Part shown: positions 61,989-64,000 of the stretch, in pieces
Layout of the letters: every line of letters begins with the position of its first letter
Numbering within the stretch: position 1 is the stretch's first letter
From: Onchocerca volvulus
Taxonomy: Eukaryota > Nematoda > Chromadorea > Rhabditida > Onchocercidae
DNA length: 64,000 bases
NCBI GenBank assembly: GCA_000499405.2
Contig: HG738137.1
Coordinates: 25,475,843-25,539,842, forward strand
Direction of reading: 5' to 3'
Notes under the pieces: model-generated
The model's input: only the letters and a program-made list of their open reading frames with translations
Told to the model about the DNA's origin: nothing
Database searches by the model: none
Position numbers and translations under genes: made by a program

Positions 61989-64000
61989 TTACTACTAAAA
62001 AAATTTTTTATGTTTGTGGGAGGTAAAGCATTCTAATCAGATGAATCGTAAGTTATTTATTTTCCTTTTATCCCATAATGCCATCCATTACTGTGATGAT
62101 AAATTAGGGATGATATTTCATGCATCGATAATTTAGTGGATGAAAAAGAAAATTTTGGGAATTTTTAATTTGTTTTTCTTTTTTGATTTCGGAGACATTT
62201 TAATTCCTAATCTTACTTTAATTATGTTAATTTGAAGAAATTCTTCTTTTCAAGTTTTACAAATCCCTGTTTTCGATATGTATCTATTTCTTGTAGCGTA
62301 ACATTGTCCCTGCAAAATCACTTCGTTTTTCATCGGGACCACAATTCGTCTCAAATATCAGAAATCATCAATATCTTTTTCCAGTAATCGTTGATAATAT
62401 TGAACAGAATCCATCTAACACTTATGGTATTTTTCTTATTATTATCTCTTCTCTTTCGTCATATCATTTGTTAAATCAATCCCAAATCTATTTGATAAAA
62501 AAAAAAAAAAAAAAATCAGAAATTTTGTGATATTCTGATATTTTTCACATTACAATATCCAAGAAATTATAAAATTGAAATTAAAAAAAAAATTATTTCG
62601 TACGAAATTATAACAAAAGTATAGCTTATGCAGATCAATTATGAACACAGTAAAGCAGCAGAAATATGTTTGTCTGCAATTTTATATGCTATTTCTCGTT
62701 TAATTGATATCAGTCAACGTCACACATTGCTTCATAAATATTGAACTAAAAAATTATTTCATATTTAGCTAACAAATTATAAAACTTTTATGGGATTCAG
62801 ATTGCACGCCTACTCATTTGAAAAAACTGACTTGGGATGCGCCTTTTGACTGCATTATCAATTTCGTGGAAAAAGTGGATTTATTGGCAACAAGTTTATT
62901 TGCTGCTCGTTCAGCTTTTCTTCCCACACTAGGTAAGGTTTTCATTTACTTTTTGTAAATTTGAGGCATGGAATAATATAACATTGTTGCAAGTGCTGGT
63001 ATTTTTCGATATAGTAAGTTAAAGAATAAAGCAGTCTTTAATGTCATAAATCCTGAAGATTTCTTACTAAAGTAAATTCGTCAAGTCGGATAATTTTTGG
63101 ATTAGCAGAAATTATAAACAATAGTTTATCATTATACATCAGAAAGCAAATGAGACTAAAGAATCTCTTCAGTAAAGTTTGTTGAATTTGGTTTTCTTTA
63201 GGTAAATATGGTTGTATATTAGTGGAACAAACATTCGAAGGACCATTTGCTTTGACCGAATATCAAAATCTTGCTTTAAATATCTCCGCTATTTGGAATC
63301 GTGCGGGCAAGGTTTGTACGACTCAGATATATTTTCTTTTTTCATTCCTTTTTGTTGCTATTTTTCATTTTGAAATAAATTACATGGAATAGAAAATATG
63401 AATCGCTTTGTTGATATCGAAGATTAAAAAATGTCTTAAACTAAATAAATAGCTTCAGCGAACATTTTAGGTGAAAGAGGCAAGTATAATTGTTACTTTC
63501 TATTCGCGTTTTGAGATTGTGCAACGTGAATTACGTTTAAACAATGTCAACGCATTGAAAGCTGATCTAATTATACATTCACCTATATCTGATGCTAGCA
63601 AGATATCAGTGGAAACTGATGGTAGAGGTGTTTTGCGTATAAAGAAAATTAAATCGACATCACTTACTGAATTACGATATCGTGTTGAGGTATGCGTTTC
63701 TAATAGTTTCTTTGGAAATTAATTGAGTAAATAGAACAGCATAAATTTTAATACAACGAAAAGAAGGGAACAAAAGAGAGGAACAAAAGACAAGTATTAT
63801 AAAAAATAAGTATCATACTTATTGAAATTTAATTAGCTTCCTTTTTACTCTATCTCATAAGTAAAAGCCTATTTTAGTTGGATATGAATTCGGTACTTTT
63901 GTGGCAGGAATTATTGGACAATTACAACATCACAGTCAAAAGTGCAATCACTGGACAATTTGAGGTAATACCGGTAACGATCGTTCTTCATGGAGATACT
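51192..64000 (+). CDS. npp-12: Nuclear pore membrane glycoprotein gp210 (first ~1,732 aa; runs off the window)
   Basis: gp210 is a single-pass nuclear-envelope protein whose large lumenal part anchors the pore. Seen: an N-terminal hydrophobic signal (CLLLRLLLWYSVLL), the family opening LNVPRVLLPYHP, SARIHVVEPS, a BIG2-like segment (FTWSSMHPEIASVDSNGILL), GGPRPWILDPSKYYSK, VGNEASPTNPLPAKT and NGLNENETPFSFGGALYPLK. Exons: 51192-51358, 51582-51721, 52105-52236, 52885-53037, 53524-53600, 53710-53842, 53968-54096, 54403-54575, 54691-54831, 55011-55145, 55237-55446, 55851-55983, 56034-56224, 56400-56508, 56608-56705, 56932-57081, 57217-57400, 57678-57964, 58133-58255, 58467-58597, 58742-58919, 59160-59327, 59464-59673, 59947-60194, 60508-60673, 60896-61065, 61381-61465, 61647-61907, 62297-62426, 62801-62932, 63202-63311, 63471-63689, 63878 to the edge. 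Total 5,196 nt in frame. C. elegans NPP-12 is somewhat over 1,800 aa, so the membrane anchor and short tail lie to the right. Confidence 0.97.
61954..61986. repeat. Poly-A run (33 nt) in an npp-12 intron
   Basis: Uninterrupted A tract in the intron after the exon ending at 61907; one of the longest homopolymers in the window. No adjoining element suggests a retrotransposed tail. Confidence 0.9.

Overview
This is a 64 kb stretch of AT-rich, intron-dense nuclear DNA from a nematode, most likely a filarial worm. Four gene models match nematode or metazoan protein families. Introns are short to medium, AT-rich and full of homopolymer runs. Two gene starts sit 1-4 nt after a 3' splice acceptor, as expected for spliced-leader trans-splicing. 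A decayed bacterial thymidylate kinase fragment lies between two genes, which fits the Wolbachia-derived insertions known from filarial nuclear genomes. The species cannot be named from this window.

Layout. (1) 30-14324, plus strand: the last ~2,097 residues of alpha-spectrin (spc-1) in 32 exons, with the internal SH3 domain and C-terminal EF-hands; about 320 N-terminal residues lie outside the window. (2) 14325-15930: convergent intergenic spacer holding the tmk fragment. (3) 15931-31085, minus strand: a cellular RNA-dependent RNA polymerase of the EGO-1/RRF family, modelled as 37 exons and 1,708 aa, with a CUE-like ubiquitin-binding domain apparently fused to its N terminus. (4) 33002-38143, minus strand: a MAP kinase kinase of the MKK7 (JNK activator) class, 10 exons, 449 aa. 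(5) 38144-40313: intergenic with microsatellites. (6) 40314-48394, minus strand: a small coiled-coil protein, unrecognised, built from four phase-consistent exons plus a tentative 9-nt first exon; its long intron carries a strongly A-rich degenerate repeat field. (7) 48530-49653, minus strand: a very tentative three-exon small gene. (8) 51192 to the window end, plus strand: the first ~1,732 residues of the nuclear pore membrane glycoprotein gp210 (npp-12) in 33 exons; its transmembrane segment and tail lie beyond the window.

The genes do not form one pathway. They cover the membrane skeleton, small-RNA amplification, stress kinase signalling and nuclear envelope structure. For the spectrin, RdRP, MKK7 and gp210 models, and for the four main exons of the small coiled-coil gene, exon boundaries were set by hand from splice signals, and the exon lengths add up to whole reading frames. 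The most notable points are the CUE-RdRP fusion, the tmk fragment, and three introns whose frame requires a GC-AG splice pair.
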